A DNA stretch of 32,641 bases. Origin: a virus. A program made the position numbers and the translations under genes. The notes below the pieces were generated by a model. That model worked only from the letters and a program-made list of their open reading frames with translations, was not told the origin of the DNA and did not search any database. Within the stretch, counting starts at the first letter, position 1. The number at the start of each line of letters is the position of its first letter. The DNA is taken from IMG/VR virus record IMGVR_UViG_3300028388_003028, positions 1 to 32,641 of that record; one strand, written 5' to 3'. Below are positions 6,374 through 12,511 of this stretch, piece by piece.

Positions 6374-6830
6374 TAGTCAGCCCTTCGGTTTCCGCGATGA
6401 TCGCCTCCATCTGCTCAACGCAGCGAGACGATTCATCTGATATCACGCGCATTTCAGCGACCAGGGCGCGCATGACGCCTAGCCGCGACACGATCTGTTC
6501 CGTCTCCCCTGAGAACTCCGATAATCCAAGTTGAATCCGTCGCGCCTGGGCGGGAGCGTCGGCGAACTCGTCGGGCCAAAGCCTGGCGACCGCCTCGACC
6601 GTCGACAACGGTAACGGCTCGCCATCTTTGAGGTGATAGGAAAATGTCGACGGGGGAATACCTAGCCGCTTTGCTACTTCCCCCTGATTGACGCTGTGGT
6701 CTCTGCGCTCCCTCCAAAGTCGATCCTTAACACGGCGTCTCCATTGCGTCGTCCATGACTCCCATGTCGAAGGGGTCACGGCAATCTCCATTCGGTAGCG
6801 TTGGGTTCGATTGGACAGGATCGGAACCAT
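6315..6830 (-). CDS. CI-like lysogeny repressor, HTH protein (171 aa)
   Basis: Residues about 48-70 (NQGEVAKRLGIPPSTFSYHL) form a classic helix-turn-helix of the XRE type, where the 'VAKRLG..PSTFSYHL' part is the recognition unit. The rest of the protein (IQLGLSEFSGETEQIVSRLG and on) is helical and contains no S24 self-cleavage motif that I can see, so induction may not be by RecA-driven cleavage. The gene is divergent from the early operon, and the space between them holds the operator candidate, which is the usual place of a phage repressor. The start at 6830 lacks a clear SD; a second ATG at codon 14 is possible. Confidence 0.7.
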   Translation of the reverse strand: MVPILSNRTQRYRMEIAVTPSTWESWTTQWRRRVKDRLWRERRDHSVNQGEVAKRLGIPPSTFSYHLKDGEPLPLSTVEAVARLWPDEFADAPAQARRIQLGLSEFSGETEQIVSRLGVMRALVAEMRVISDESSRCVEQMEAIIAETEGLTNGGASNDSATSDSHSREHG

Positions 6831-6841
6831 ACCAATTTTTT

Positions 6842-6855
6842 CTGGAGTTTTCCAG
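6842..6855. promoter_or_regulatory. Palindromic operator candidate CTGGA-GTTT-TCCAG
   Basis: A perfect 5-bp inverted repeat, CTGGA and TCCAG separated by 4 bases, lies 12 bases upstream of the repressor start and just before the rightward promoter. Its dyad form and place between divergent genes fit binding by a dimeric HTH repressor. A related half-site pair, CTGGA and TCCAG separated by 7 bases, occurs at 7230-7246. Confidence 0.5.
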
Positions 6856-6865
6856 TAAAAACCTG

Positions 6866-6895
6866 TTGACGGGAGCCGTTGGCTTCAGCTAGACT
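6866..6895 (+). promoter_or_regulatory. Rightward early promoter
   Basis: TTGACG at 6866-6871 matches five of six bases of the sigma-70 -35 box, and TAGACT at 6890-6895, 18 bases later, matches four of six of the -10 box. The -35 box lies 11 bases after the operator palindrome, so a bound repressor would block polymerase. The first gene starts at 6926. Confidence 0.5.
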
Positions 6896-6925
6896 GTATT
6901 CAGTTGGACCGAACAGGAGGACACC

Positions 6926-7168
6926 GTGGACACGACGACGACCGTACCCAAGCTCATGACCGAGGCCGAGGCGGCAGACGTTCTGCGCGTCGAGCTCGTC
7001 ACGCTCCGTAACTGGCGATGGCGTCGGTACGGGCCGGATCACGTCAAGGCTGGCGGCACCGTCCTGTACACCGCGACAGCGCTCTCAGAATGGATCGAGA
7101 GCCAGACCCGGCAGTCGGCCGGGCGCGACGTGGATGGAGCCGTGAACGAATCGACCGCCGGCAATTAG
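6926..7168 (+). CDS. Excisionase/MerR-type HTH protein (80 aa)
   Basis: The start is GTG with a perfect AGGAGG at 6915-6920, five bases before it. Residues about 10-55 (LMTEAEAADVLRVELVTLRN, WRWRRYGPDHVKAGGTVLY) match the HTH_17/excisionase pattern: a winged helix with the RWRRxGP turn and the beta strands of the wing. These proteins bind attachment-site DNA to direct excision, or act as Cro-like regulators. As the first gene to the right of the control region it is positioned for both. The C-terminal 25 residues are polar and unassigned. Confidence 0.75.
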   Translation: MDTTTTVPKLMTEAEAADVLRVELVTLRNWRWRRYGPDHVKAGGTVLYTATALSEWIESQTRQSAGRDVDGAVNESTAGN

Positions 7169-7200
7169 GTCGGCGGCGATAGGGAGGTAAGCTACTCGCC

Positions 7201-7276
7201 GGTGGCACGCCTCATACCAAAGCGGGGCGCTGGACTCAGTATCCAGCCGGGACCAGCGCCCCAAGACACCGCTACC
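7201..7276 (+). promoter_or_regulatory. Structured leader RNA upstream of the ATPase gene
   Basis: The 132-base gap between the HTH gene and the ATPase start holds strong potential RNA structure. GGGGCGCTGG (7224-7233) pairs perfectly with CCAGCGCCCC (7253-7262). An alternative hairpin, CTGGA (7230-7234) with TCCAG (7242-7246) around a 7-base loop, competes for the same strand. An outer stem GGTGGC (7201-7206) with GCTACC (7271-7276) would close the whole unit. The inner arm looks like a tRNA anticodon arm, but no T arm or CCA follows. Mutually exclusive hairpins suggest attenuation or translational control of the ATPase. Confidence 0.4.
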
Positions 7277-7300
7277 CACGCGGGCAACGGAGGCCAACAA

Positions 7301-8269
7301 ATGACAGTATTTCGCAAGGCCGAACGTCGCAAGGCAAAGCTGCGACTGGCCATCGACGGCCCGAGCGGATCGGGCAAAACGCTCTCGTCACTACTGATCG
7401 CCTACGGTATCACCGGAGACTGGTCGAAAGTCGCCGTGATCGACACCGAGCGCGGATCGGCAGACCTGTACACTGGCACCACCATCCCCGGAATGACCGA
7501 CAAGGTCGGCAAGTATCTCGTCGCGCCGCTGGAACCACCGTACTCGCCGGACCGCTATCTCGGATACCTCGCAGCCGCCGAGCAGGCCGGGGTCGAGGTC
7601 GTGATCATCGACAGTCTGAGCCACGCATGGTCTGGCGTCGGCGGCATCCTCGACATGCACGACAACGCGACTAAGGCCAGCCGGTCGAAGAACTCGTACA
7701 CCGCTTGGCGCGACGTAACGCCTGCCCACAACGATCTAATCGATGCCATCATCGGATCACCAATGCACGTCATCTGCACGATGCGCACTAAGACTGCATA
7801 CGACCTTGAGGACGACGGTAAGGGGCGGAAGAAGCCGGTCAAGGTCGGCATGAAGCCCGAGCAGCGCGAAGGCACCGAGTACGAGTTCACGGTCGTCCTG
7901 GACTTATCCGTTGACAGCCACGTCGCCGTCGCCGGGAAGGACCGCACGCAGCTTTTCGATGGCAAGCCGCACGTCCCGAGCGTGGCCACGGGAAAACTCC
8001 TAGCCAACTGGCTCAACAGCGGCATCGACCCGATCGAAGAGTGCCGGGCCGAGCTGGCAAACGCACAGGACGTCGACGAGCTGCGCGATATGTGCGCCCG
8101 CTGGAAGACCGACGCCCAGCGCGACGGCTGGCTTGACGACCTGACTGGCTGGTTCCGCTCTCGCCAGGAAGAACTTCTCGAGGAGCCGGGCGCGGACTCT
8201 GGGGCTGGCGCTCCCCCCAGCAGCACCGGTGGGACGCCCGGCTCCGCTCAAGATCAGGAGGTGGCGTGA
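7301..8269 (+). CDS. Sak4/RecA-like ATPase, recombination or replication (322 aa)
   Basis: I place the start at the ATG at 7301, seven bases after GGAGG (7289-7293); the frame is open upstream to a GTG at 7202 but that part is low in coding character and overlaps the hairpins. Walker A GPSGSGKT is at residues 20-27 and Walker B VVIIDSLSH at 100-108, in the RecA-like AAA_24/Sak4 fold. A Met-Arg-Thr-Lys sensor-like stretch (ICTMRTKTAY) follows near residue 165. Such phage proteins promote single-strand annealing or strand exchange. The last 60 residues (EEPGADSGAGAPPSSTGG) are low-complexity, as a tail that binds SSB often is. No phage exonuclease or SSB gene is seen nearby. Confidence 0.75.
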   Translation: MTVFRKAERRKAKLRLAIDGPSGSGKTLSSLLIAYGITGDWSKVAVIDTERGSADLYTGTTIPGMTDKVGKYLVAPLEPPYSPDRYLGYLAAAEQAGVEVVIIDSLSHAWSGVGGILDMHDNATKASRSKNSYTAWRDVTPAHNDLIDAIIGSPMHVICTMRTKTAYDLEDDGKGRKKPVKVGMKPEQREGTEYEFTVVLDLSVDSHVAVAGKDRTQLFDGKPHVPSVATGKLLANWLNSGIDPIEECRAELANAQDVDELRDMCARWKTDAQRDGWLDDLTGWFRSRQEELLEEPGADSGAGAPPSSTGGTPGSAQDQEVA

Positions 8270-8427
8270 TGGGACGCATCAAGCAAGTCGTCATCATGTA
8301 CCGCGACATCACGGGCAACGATGGCAAGACGCCAGACCTCCGCGATCTCGACTACTACATCGAGATCACTGGCGGCCGCGTCGGCCTGACCGACGAGCAA
8401 CTGCGGGAGGTCGCCGAAGATGAGTAA
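8269..8427 (+). CDS. Small hypothetical protein (52 aa)
   Basis: The ATG overlaps the ATPase stop (TGATG) and is preceded by a perfect AGGAGG at 8256-8261 with a 7-base gap, so the gene is well supported despite its size. The product starts MGRIKQVVIMYRDITGNDGK and ends in an acidic helix (LTDEQLREVAEDE). The DLDYYIEITGG middle is beta-like. I do not recognise it. It overlaps the next gene by eight bases. A cofactor of the ATPase is a guess from the coupling only. Confidence 0.65.
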   Translation: MGRIKQVVIMYRDITGNDGKTPDLRDLDYYIEITGGRVGLTDEQLREVAEDE

Positions 8428-8890
8428 CAACCTCATGTGGACGGCCTATCTCGGCGACGAGATCGCTCACGACCTCATCTGCCGCGCCGACCTGGTCGAC
8501 ACATCGACGGACGTCGGCAAGCTGCTGGCCATCAAGCTCACGCAGAAGGCGACCGCTAGGATGCTGCAAGTCTGCCGCCCGGCCGACTACGAGTGGATAA
8601 CTCATACCAACCACGAAAACTACAGGCGCATTGCCGGTGCCAAATACATCTACCGGCAGGACACCAGCAAGGTCGTGCGCGAATCCCGCCATCCTGCCAG
8701 CGCATCGCCGTCGTACTGGCGAGACCGTCGCCGTCGGAAACTCATGACGCGCGCGGAGCGCCGCCTCGAGCGGACATGGGCCGAGGTGCGGGCAATGGAC
8801 CGTCTCGACGCTGCGCGCGCCTACGGGTCGCACAGGCGCTACACGGACGCGACCGACAGGACGCGGTTCGACATCAACTACGAGTGGTAG
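8420..8890 (+). CDS. Hypothetical early protein (156 aa)
   Basis: GGGAGG lies about 9 bases before the ATG, which overlaps the previous gene. The first half is mixed helix/strand (MSNNLMWTAYLGDEIAHDLI, later ADYEWITHTNHENY). The second half is strongly basic and helical (SYWRDRRRRKLMTRAERRLE), as in proteins that contact nucleic acid. I do not recognise a family. It lies between the Sak4-like ATPase and small membrane proteins in the early operon. Confidence 0.6.
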   Translation: MSNNLMWTAYLGDEIAHDLICRADLVDTSTDVGKLLAIKLTQKATARMLQVCRPADYEWITHTNHENYRRIAGAKYIYRQDTSKVVRESRHPASASPSYWRDRRRRKLMTRAERRLERTWAEVRAMDRLDAARAYGSHRRYTDATDRTRFDINYEW

Positions 8891-8965
8891 AGGTCGTGCC
8901 GGGCGGCGGTGTGGCAATCACGCCGCGACACAAGGGCTGCCGCCCGGCTAACAGATGGAGCCGAC

Positions 8966-9121
8966 ATGAAGTACCAACAGGCACCGCTGATCAAACACAT
9001 CCCCGACACAATCACAATCACGGCAACCTACATTGTCGCAAGTCTTTTCAGCGCAGGTTTTTGGATCATTATCTTCAAGTTGTTCTTCAACCTGGTCACT
9101 GGCGGGAAGGTCGAGTTGTGA
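8966..9121 (+). CDS. Single-pass small membrane protein (51 aa)
   Basis: The ATG at 8966 follows GGAG with a 6-base gap; the frame is open further upstream but without an SD. After a short polar start (MKYQQAPLIKHIPDTIT), residues about 17-42 are hydrophobic (TATYIVASLFSAGFWIIIFK), then a short polar end. It has no family that I recognise. The next gene overlaps it as GTGA and also encodes a membrane protein, so the two may form a pair. Confidence 0.55.
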   Translation: MKYQQAPLIKHIPDTITITATYIVASLFSAGFWIIIFKLFFNLVTGGKVEL

Positions 9122-9249
9122 GCGCCTGGAGCGGCCTAGAGGCTGCCGCTTTCTGGTGCGTGTTCGCTGGGGCCTGCATGATCGCCATGGCCGGGTTCCT
9201 GGGACTGATGCGCGCCATCTCCTGGCTGATCGGGAGGCTGCCGCGATGA
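9118..9249 (+). CDS. Single-pass small membrane protein (43 aa)
   Basis: The GTG overlaps the previous stop (GTGA), and its own stop overlaps the next ATG (CGATGA). The product is a single hydrophobic helix, residues about 9-30 (AAAFWCVFAGACMIAMAGFL), followed by a basic end (RAISWLIGRLPR). Tight coupling on both sides supports a real gene. No function can be assigned. Small membrane proteins in early phage operons often modify the host envelope or block other phages, but nothing here shows that directly. Confidence 0.5.
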   Translation: MSAWSGLEAAAFWCVFAGACMIAMAGFLGLMRAISWLIGRLPR

Positions 9250-9545
9250 CGCAGTCTGAACGCGTCCTTCAGTACCTGAGACAACACGGGACCATCACGC
9301 AGGACCAGGCAGACCGCCAGCTCGGCATCCGTCGCCTGGCCGCACGTATTCACGACCTTCGGGCCGACGGTCATGAGATCGAGGCAGACCAGGTCGAGGT
9401 GCGCAACCGATACGGCGAGATTTGCAGGATCGCCAGCTACAGCCTGACGGCCGCTCTGGACCGGGACGACATGGGATCGCCGGAGCCGGAGCGGCCTGAC
9501 GGGCTGCTGTTCGACACGCAGAAGTACATCGCAAGCCATGGCTGA
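9246..9545 (+). CDS. Winged-helix DNA-binding protein (99 aa)
   Basis: The ATG overlaps the previous TGA. Residues about 3-70 form a compact winged helix of a kind widespread in phages: SERVLQYLRQHGTITQDQAD, then LGIRRLAARIHDLRADGHEI, where ITQDQADRQLGIRRLAARI is the helix-turn-helix, and the wing ends with YGEICRIASYSL. Such proteins are thought to regulate early or middle genes. The last 30 residues are a polar tail (DDMGSPEPERPDGLLFDTQK). Position in the early operon fits a regulator. Confidence 0.7.
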   Translation: MTQSERVLQYLRQHGTITQDQADRQLGIRRLAARIHDLRADGHEIEADQVEVRNRYGEICRIASYSLTAALDRDDMGSPEPERPDGLLFDTQKYIASHG

Positions 9546-9594
9546 CGTGCATGGCTGTATTCCAGGACCGAAACCAAGAGCAAGGAGCAGAATC

Positions 9595-9867
9595 ATGAAC
9601 ATCAAGACCATTCGCAACGGCTGGGGCATTCTCGTCATCGAGCATGGCAATGTTATCTACGGACACTACGAGATCAGTGACGACGACGACATGATCACCG
9701 TTAAGGACGGCAAGGTGATCCGCCGCTGGGGGACTGAGCGCGGCTTGGGCGAGCTGGCTGCCAATGGTCCTCGTCCCGATACCGTTCTGGACCCCCTCAA
9801 CCGTGACACCTGGGTCAGTAAGAAGTCGCTGATCTTCGTGATCGACTGTGAGCCCGAGCAATGGTAG
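9595..9867 (+). CDS. Conserved phage-type hypothetical protein (90 aa)
   Basis: The ATG at 9595 follows AAGGAG (9582-9587) with a 7-base gap; an ATG at 9538 has no SD. The product is beta-rich (IKTIRNGWGILVIEHGNVIY) with an acidic turn (EISDDDDMITVKDGKVIRRW), then GTERGLGELAANGPRPDTVLDP, then FVIDCEPEQW at the end. A 'WGT..GLG.LA..GP...T.LDP' pattern followed by an IDC ending recurs in small phage proteins of unknown role. The TGG-TAG end overlaps the ATG of the next, glycine-rich, ORF in an ATGGTAG junction. Confidence 0.6.
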   Translation: MNIKTIRNGWGILVIEHGNVIYGHYEISDDDDMITVKDGKVIRRWGTERGLGELAANGPRPDTVLDPLNRDTWVSKKSLIFVIDCEPEQW

Positions 9868-9977
9868 GCGACAGCAATGGCGATGGCTGGGGCGATAGCT
9901 GGGGCGATGACTATGGCTGTGGCTGTGGCGATGGCGATGGCTGTGGCCATGGCGATTGTGAGTCCGGGCAATGGTAG
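9861..9977 (+). CDS. Glycine-rich repeat ORF 1 (38 aa)
   Basis: The ATG is embedded in the last codons of the upstream gene (ATGGTAG). The product is almost a pure alternation of glycine with D, W, N, S, Y or C, starting MVGDSNGDGWGDSWGDDYGC, and ends HGDCESGQW. That ending copies the CEPEQW end of the upstream protein, and the next ORF starts in the same ATGGTAG context. Nearly every second codon is GGC. Proteins of this make-up occur in phage early regions, but their role is unknown. It could instead be simple-sequence DNA that happens to be open. Confidence 0.4.
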   Translation: MVGDSNGDGWGDSWGDDYGCGCGDGDGCGHGDCESGQW

Positions 9978-10160
9978 CGGAAGACAAGAGCTACTGTGAC
10001 TACAGCTATGGCTATGGCTGGGTCGATGGCCATGGCAATAGCTATGGATCTGGCGATGGCCATGGCACTGGCTGTGGCTTTGGCAATGGCAGTGGCTATG
10101 ACAATGGCTGTGGCGATGGCTTTGGCAATGGCAATGGCTGGGGCGATGGCTATAGCTAAT
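9868..10160. repeat. Degenerate GGC-N-A-T simple-sequence tract
   Basis: About 290 bases of imperfect repeats built from GGCGAT, GGCAAT, GGCTGT and GGCTAT hexamers. The tract contains the two glycine-rich ORFs. From 10160 to 10234 the sequence is ordinary and I see no gene in it, only the AAGGGAAGG SD region of the replication initiator. Confidence 0.8.
9971..10159 (+). CDS. Glycine-rich repeat ORF 2 (62 aa)
   Basis: Starts at an ATG overlapping the stop of glycine-rich ORF 1 (ATGGTAG). After MVAEDKSYCDYSYGYGWVDG it continues as alternating glycine with D, N, H, S, C, Y, F and W (residues 14-61), with GGCAATGGC and GGCGATGGC units dominating the DNA. The 14 or so aromatic residues among glycines resemble low-complexity, phase-separating or strand-forming sequences. 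The two other plus-strand frames and the minus strand also stay open because of the repeat, so coding status rests on the coupled starts and regular codon pattern. Confidence 0.45.
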   Translation: MVAEDKSYCDYSYGYGWVDGHGNSYGSGDGHGTGCGFGNGSGYDNGCGDGFGNGNGWGDGYS

Positions 10161-10234
10161 CGCACGGTAGCGCGAATACGCGGCAGGCACGTAGAAACTA
10201 GCAACCAGTAAGGGCAGCGAAGGGAAGGCCAGGG

Positions 10235-11092
10235 ATGGCCAGATCATCTTTACACCGGCGCGACATAGGGCCGGGATACTGGGACAACGAGGACTTGGTC
10301 GAGCTGGGGTCGTTCGCGCGGCTGCTGTTCATGGCCATGTGGTGCCAGGCCGACCGAGAGGGCCGCCTGGAGGACCGGCCGAAGCGCATACGGCTCAAAG
10401 CCAACATGCTCGACATCGACTCAGGCCAGGCTGAGGACATCGTGGCCGCCCTCGCAGATCACGGTTTCGTGATCCGATACGAGGTCGACGGAGTCCGATA
10501 TCTCCAAATCACCAACTTTTCAAAGCATCAGAAGGTCCACCCAAGGGAGCGCCCAAGCGAGATCCCGCCGGCTCTAAGTGAAACAGGCGCGCCTAGGGCT
10601 AACCCTGGGCAAACCCTAGGCGAACCCAAGGCGAGCCCTAGGCAAACCCAGGGCGAACCTAGGTCTGCCGAGGGTGAGACTTTCCCGTCTGGGCCTTCTG
10701 GGCCTTCTGGGCCTTCTGGAGTAAGAGATGTTGTTGACGCGCGCGCGCAAGCCGAGGTTGTGCCATTTGACCCAGCCGTTCCGAGAGTTGGAATATCAGC
10801 CGGTCTACCTCCAGAAGCGGCCAGCCTCACCTGCGTCCAGGACGCCACGGAAAAGCAGTTGGAAGAACTCGCTCGCCTGGGTGAGGTGACCGGCGTGCCT
10901 CCCGGCGACCTGCTAGCCGAGACGGCACACAAAACGTGGACCAAGCGGTCAGCCAGCGTCGTCATCGAACGATACGCTGACATCATCGCTTCAAAGCGAT
11001 CTCCAAAGACATTCCTCGACCAGAAGCTTCAGAGCACCGACGAGGCGTTCGCCGCCGTGATGCAAAGGATGCACAGTGGAAGCAACCAATGA
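10235..11092 (+). CDS. Replication initiator, O/DnaD-like, with internal origin repeats (285 aa)
   Basis: The ATG follows a purine-rich AAGGGAAGG. Residues about 1-100 (RDIGPGYWDNEDLVELGSFA, LLFMAMWCQADREGRLEDRP) are the winged-helix N-terminal domain typical of phage replication initiators and replisome organisers. Residues about 105-165 are a repetitive linker (ANPGQTLGEPK, ASPRQTQGEPR, then three SGP units). The C-terminal part is helical (TEKQLEELARLGEVTGVPPG, IERYADIIASKRSPKTFLDQ), which would contact the helicase or its loader. The linker DNA forms an 11-bp direct-repeat array, as the lambda O gene holds its own origin. The loader candidate follows, overlapping by 17 bases. Whether it is an O or DnaD relative cannot be settled here. 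Confidence 0.7.
   Translation: MARSSLHRRDIGPGYWDNEDLVELGSFARLLFMAMWCQADREGRLEDRPKRIRLKANMLDIDSGQAEDIVAALADHGFVIRYEVDGVRYLQITNFSKHQKVHPRERPSEIPPALSETGAPRANPGQTLGEPKASPRQTQGEPRSAEGETFPSGPSGPSGPSGVRDVVDARAQAEVVPFDPAVPRVGISAGLPPEAASLTCVQDATEKQLEELARLGEVTGVPPGDLLAETAHKTWTKRSASVVIERYADIIASKRSPKTFLDQKLQSTDEAFAAVMQRMHSGSNQ
10590..10666 (+). repeat. ori: Seven 11-bp iterons inside the initiator gene (candidate origin)
   Basis: Seven imperfect direct repeats with period 11: units at 10590, 10601, 10612, 10623, 10634, 10645 and 10656, consensus AACCCTAGGCG. The unit core CCTAGG is self-complementary, so each could bind a dimer. The 11-base period is close to the helical turn and places every unit on one face. 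The encoded linker repeats as 11 residues (33 bp), so protein and DNA repeats are in register. Iterons within the initiator gene are the lambda-family origin arrangement. Confidence 0.65.
10688..10720 (+). repeat. Three and a half TCTGGGCCT repeats
   Basis: TCTGGGCCT occurs three times in tandem (10688-10714) followed by TCTGGA. It encodes SGP units in the initiator linker and lies 22 bases after the iterons. It may be part of the origin or simple repeat-driven linker length variation. Confidence 0.75.
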
Positions 11093-11501
11093 CGACCTGA
11101 TCCTGATGGCCATCCGCAAGGCACAGCGCGCCAGGATGATCGAGCTGACAGCCGAGGCCATCGACCAGTACGCGTACGCATTCCAGGGCACGGACGCCGA
11201 GAAGATCGACCGGGCGTTCACCTCACTATTCGCCCGAGAGGACTCGAGGTCGTGGCCGTCCCCTCGCGCGGTACTCGACGAGGTCAACAAGCAGGCCACC
11301 AAGAAACCCGCGCTGGTAGAGCCGGACCTAGACCTGGTCGACCGCGACTTTGGAAAGGCTATCTCGCCGATGGTCAGCCAGTACCTACGAGGAGAGATCA
11401 GCAGCGAGGAGATGGACCAGGCGATGGTATCGATAGCTAGGGCGTGCGGAGCCTATGACCGAATCAAGGGTCAGCCTGGGCTGAGGATGGCGGCGCTGTG
11501 A
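11076..11501 (+). CDS. Helicase-loader candidate (141 aa)
   Basis: The start is GTG at 11076, inside the end of the initiator gene, with AAGGA about seven bases upstream. The product is helical: RKAQRARMIELTAEAIDQYA, then a segment with a tryptophan and prolines (SRSWPSPRAVLDEVNK) resembling the 'W...FP.....' end of the first domain in phage loaders of the G39P/lambda-P kind. A second helical region (KAISPMVSQYLRGEISSEEM) follows. No Walker motif is present, so it would be a non-ATPase loader. The assignment rests on position after the initiator and on this pattern. Confidence 0.45.
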   Translation: MEATNDDLILMAIRKAQRARMIELTAEAIDQYAYAFQGTDAEKIDRAFTSLFAREDSRSWPSPRAVLDEVNKQATKKPALVEPDLDLVDRDFGKAISPMVSQYLRGEISSEEMDQAMVSIARACGAYDRIKGQPGLRMAAL

Positions 11502-11839
11502 TACGCCACGTGCTGCCATACCCGCCCAGCGTCAACAGGTACTACCGCACCTACCAGGGCCGGATGCTCATCAGCCGCGAAGGGCGACAGTACAGGTCCG
11601 ACGTCCAGCTCGCACTGCTCGGGTCGCCGACCGTCGCCGGGCGCTGCTCCGTAGAGATCCACGTCTGGCCGCCAGACCGCCGCAAGCGCGATTTGGACAA
11701 CGTGCTCAAGGCGACCTTGGACGCCCTCGAGCACGCTGGCGCCATCGAGGACGACGGGCTCATCGACGAGCTGCGGATCGTGCGCGAGGAACCGCTGCCG
11801 GCTGGCCGCCTGGTCGTCGAGATCCGGGAGGCGGCATGA
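11498..11839 (+). CDS. rusA: RusA-type Holliday-junction resolvase (113 aa)
   Basis: The GTG overlaps the previous stop (GTGA). The N-terminal PPSVNRYY motif and the catalytic stretch DRRKRDLDN with D65 and D67, followed by LKATLDAL, an EHAG turn and EDD near residue 84-86, match the RusA family throughout. RusA is a small dimeric endonuclease that resolves branched DNA, and phages use it to clear junctions before packaging. Length is normal. It lies with the replication genes, which fits. Confidence 0.9.
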   Translation: MIRHVLPYPPSVNRYYRTYQGRMLISREGRQYRSDVQLALLGSPTVAGRCSVEIHVWPPDRRKRDLDNVLKATLDALEHAGAIEDDGLIDELRIVREEPLPAGRLVVEIREAA

Positions 11840-12021
11840 AAGCCAACGACCATATCAAGGCCATGCTCGACCAGCTCGACAAAGCCGAGCGCGAAATCAA
11901 CATAATCAAAGAACGCGCATCCCGTTACGAGGAAGAAACGATGCACTGGCGGCGGGTCGTGGCCGGCCTGCTATCCGAAAACACCAAGCTGAGGAACAAG
12001 CTAAATGCCAAGTCTTCGTGA
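11836..12021 (+). CDS. Coiled-coil hypothetical protein (61 aa)
   Basis: The ATG overlaps the RusA stop as ATGA. The whole product is predicted helical with heptad-like spacing: HIKAMLDQLDKAEREINIIK, then VVAGLLSENTKLRNKLNAKS. It has the look of a short coiled-coil dimer. No family is recognised. It overlaps the next gene by 17 bases. It might be a scaffold or regulator within the early operon. Confidence 0.6.
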   Translation: MKANDHIKAMLDQLDKAEREINIIKERASRYEEETMHWRRVVAGLLSENTKLRNKLNAKSS

Positions 12022-12511
12022 ATTGATTGCGGCGCACCAGCGGTGGCTGGACCAGGTCGAGGCGGACACGGGAGCCGGCCCGAAGATCAGGCGACCGAAA
12101 AGCAAACATCCGAAAAAAAGAAGCGCGTGCTCGGTATGCGGCGTGGAGGTTTACGCCGAGCTGCTGACGCACGTCAACGGTGGCGGCATGGCGTGCAGAA
12201 ATTGTTACGAGCGCGCCATCAATGTCGACCGCATAAAGGCGTCTGATGGGTTCCGCGTCGTCATGCGGTGGTGGGGCGAGGAGTCCATGACGTTGACGTT
12301 CGCGGAGGCCGTGGACGACGCCATAGACGATGGTCGACTGTTGGACGATGGCACGCCCAACGACGCCCACCGGTGCGAGGTGTGCGGCATCGCGTGTCGA
12401 TCTGCAATCGAGGCTAGTCAATGCTGTCCAGGTGCGACACCTGGGGGCGGCAGCCTCGACTGGCGCGGCATCGGTAAGGCGCTGGATTTCATATGCCAGG
12501 ACGGTGAGTGA
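12005..12511 (+). CDS. Zinc-ribbon hypothetical protein (168 aa)
   Basis: Starts with ATG inside the end of the coiled-coil gene. Two cysteine clusters are visible: CSVC at about residue 42 paired with CRNC near 64, and CEVC near 124 paired with a CRS/CC pair near 130-140. These fit one or two treble-clef or zinc-ribbon units that bind metal. The lysine/arginine stretch before the first cluster (RRPKSKHPKKRS) suggests nucleic-acid contact. It is an early gene of unknown role. Confidence 0.6.
   Translation: MPSLRELIAAHQRWLDQVEADTGAGPKIRRPKSKHPKKRSACSVCGVEVYAELLTHVNGGGMACRNCYERAINVDRIKASDGFRVVMRWWGEESMTLTFAEAVDDAIDDGRLLDDGTPNDAHRCEVCGIACRSAIEASQCCPGATPGGGSLDWRGIGKALDFICQDGE

Noticed and set aside
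7191-7300. tRNA-Leu-like sequence before the ATPase gene
   Set aside because: The anticodon-like arm is present, but there is no T arm (no TTC loop), no proper D arm and no acceptor pairing with CCA, so I list it as a structured leader instead.
7202-7300. Upstream extension of the ATPase gene from GTG 7202
   Set aside because: A perfect SD is seven bases before the ATG at 7301, and the extension overlaps the hairpins and has no domain pattern.
8593-9117. Upstream extension of the 43-residue membrane protein as a 218-residue protein
   Set aside because: It overlaps the 156-residue gene in another frame, is very basic with poor coding character, and the GTGA overlap at 9118 explains the real start.
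9996-10211. Plus-strand Met-Ala repeat frame MAMAMAL-type
   Set aside because: A shadow of the same repeat in another frame, without an SD or coupled start.
9666-10247. Long minus-strand reading frames rich in His-Ser repeats opposite the glycine-rich tract
   Set aside because: They are the reverse complement of the GGC-repeat tract (SHSHRHSH-type products), with no SD and opposite to the early operon.
10590-10666. CRISPR-like array
   Set aside because: Repeats are 11 bp and directly adjacent, with no spacers, and lie in an open reading frame.
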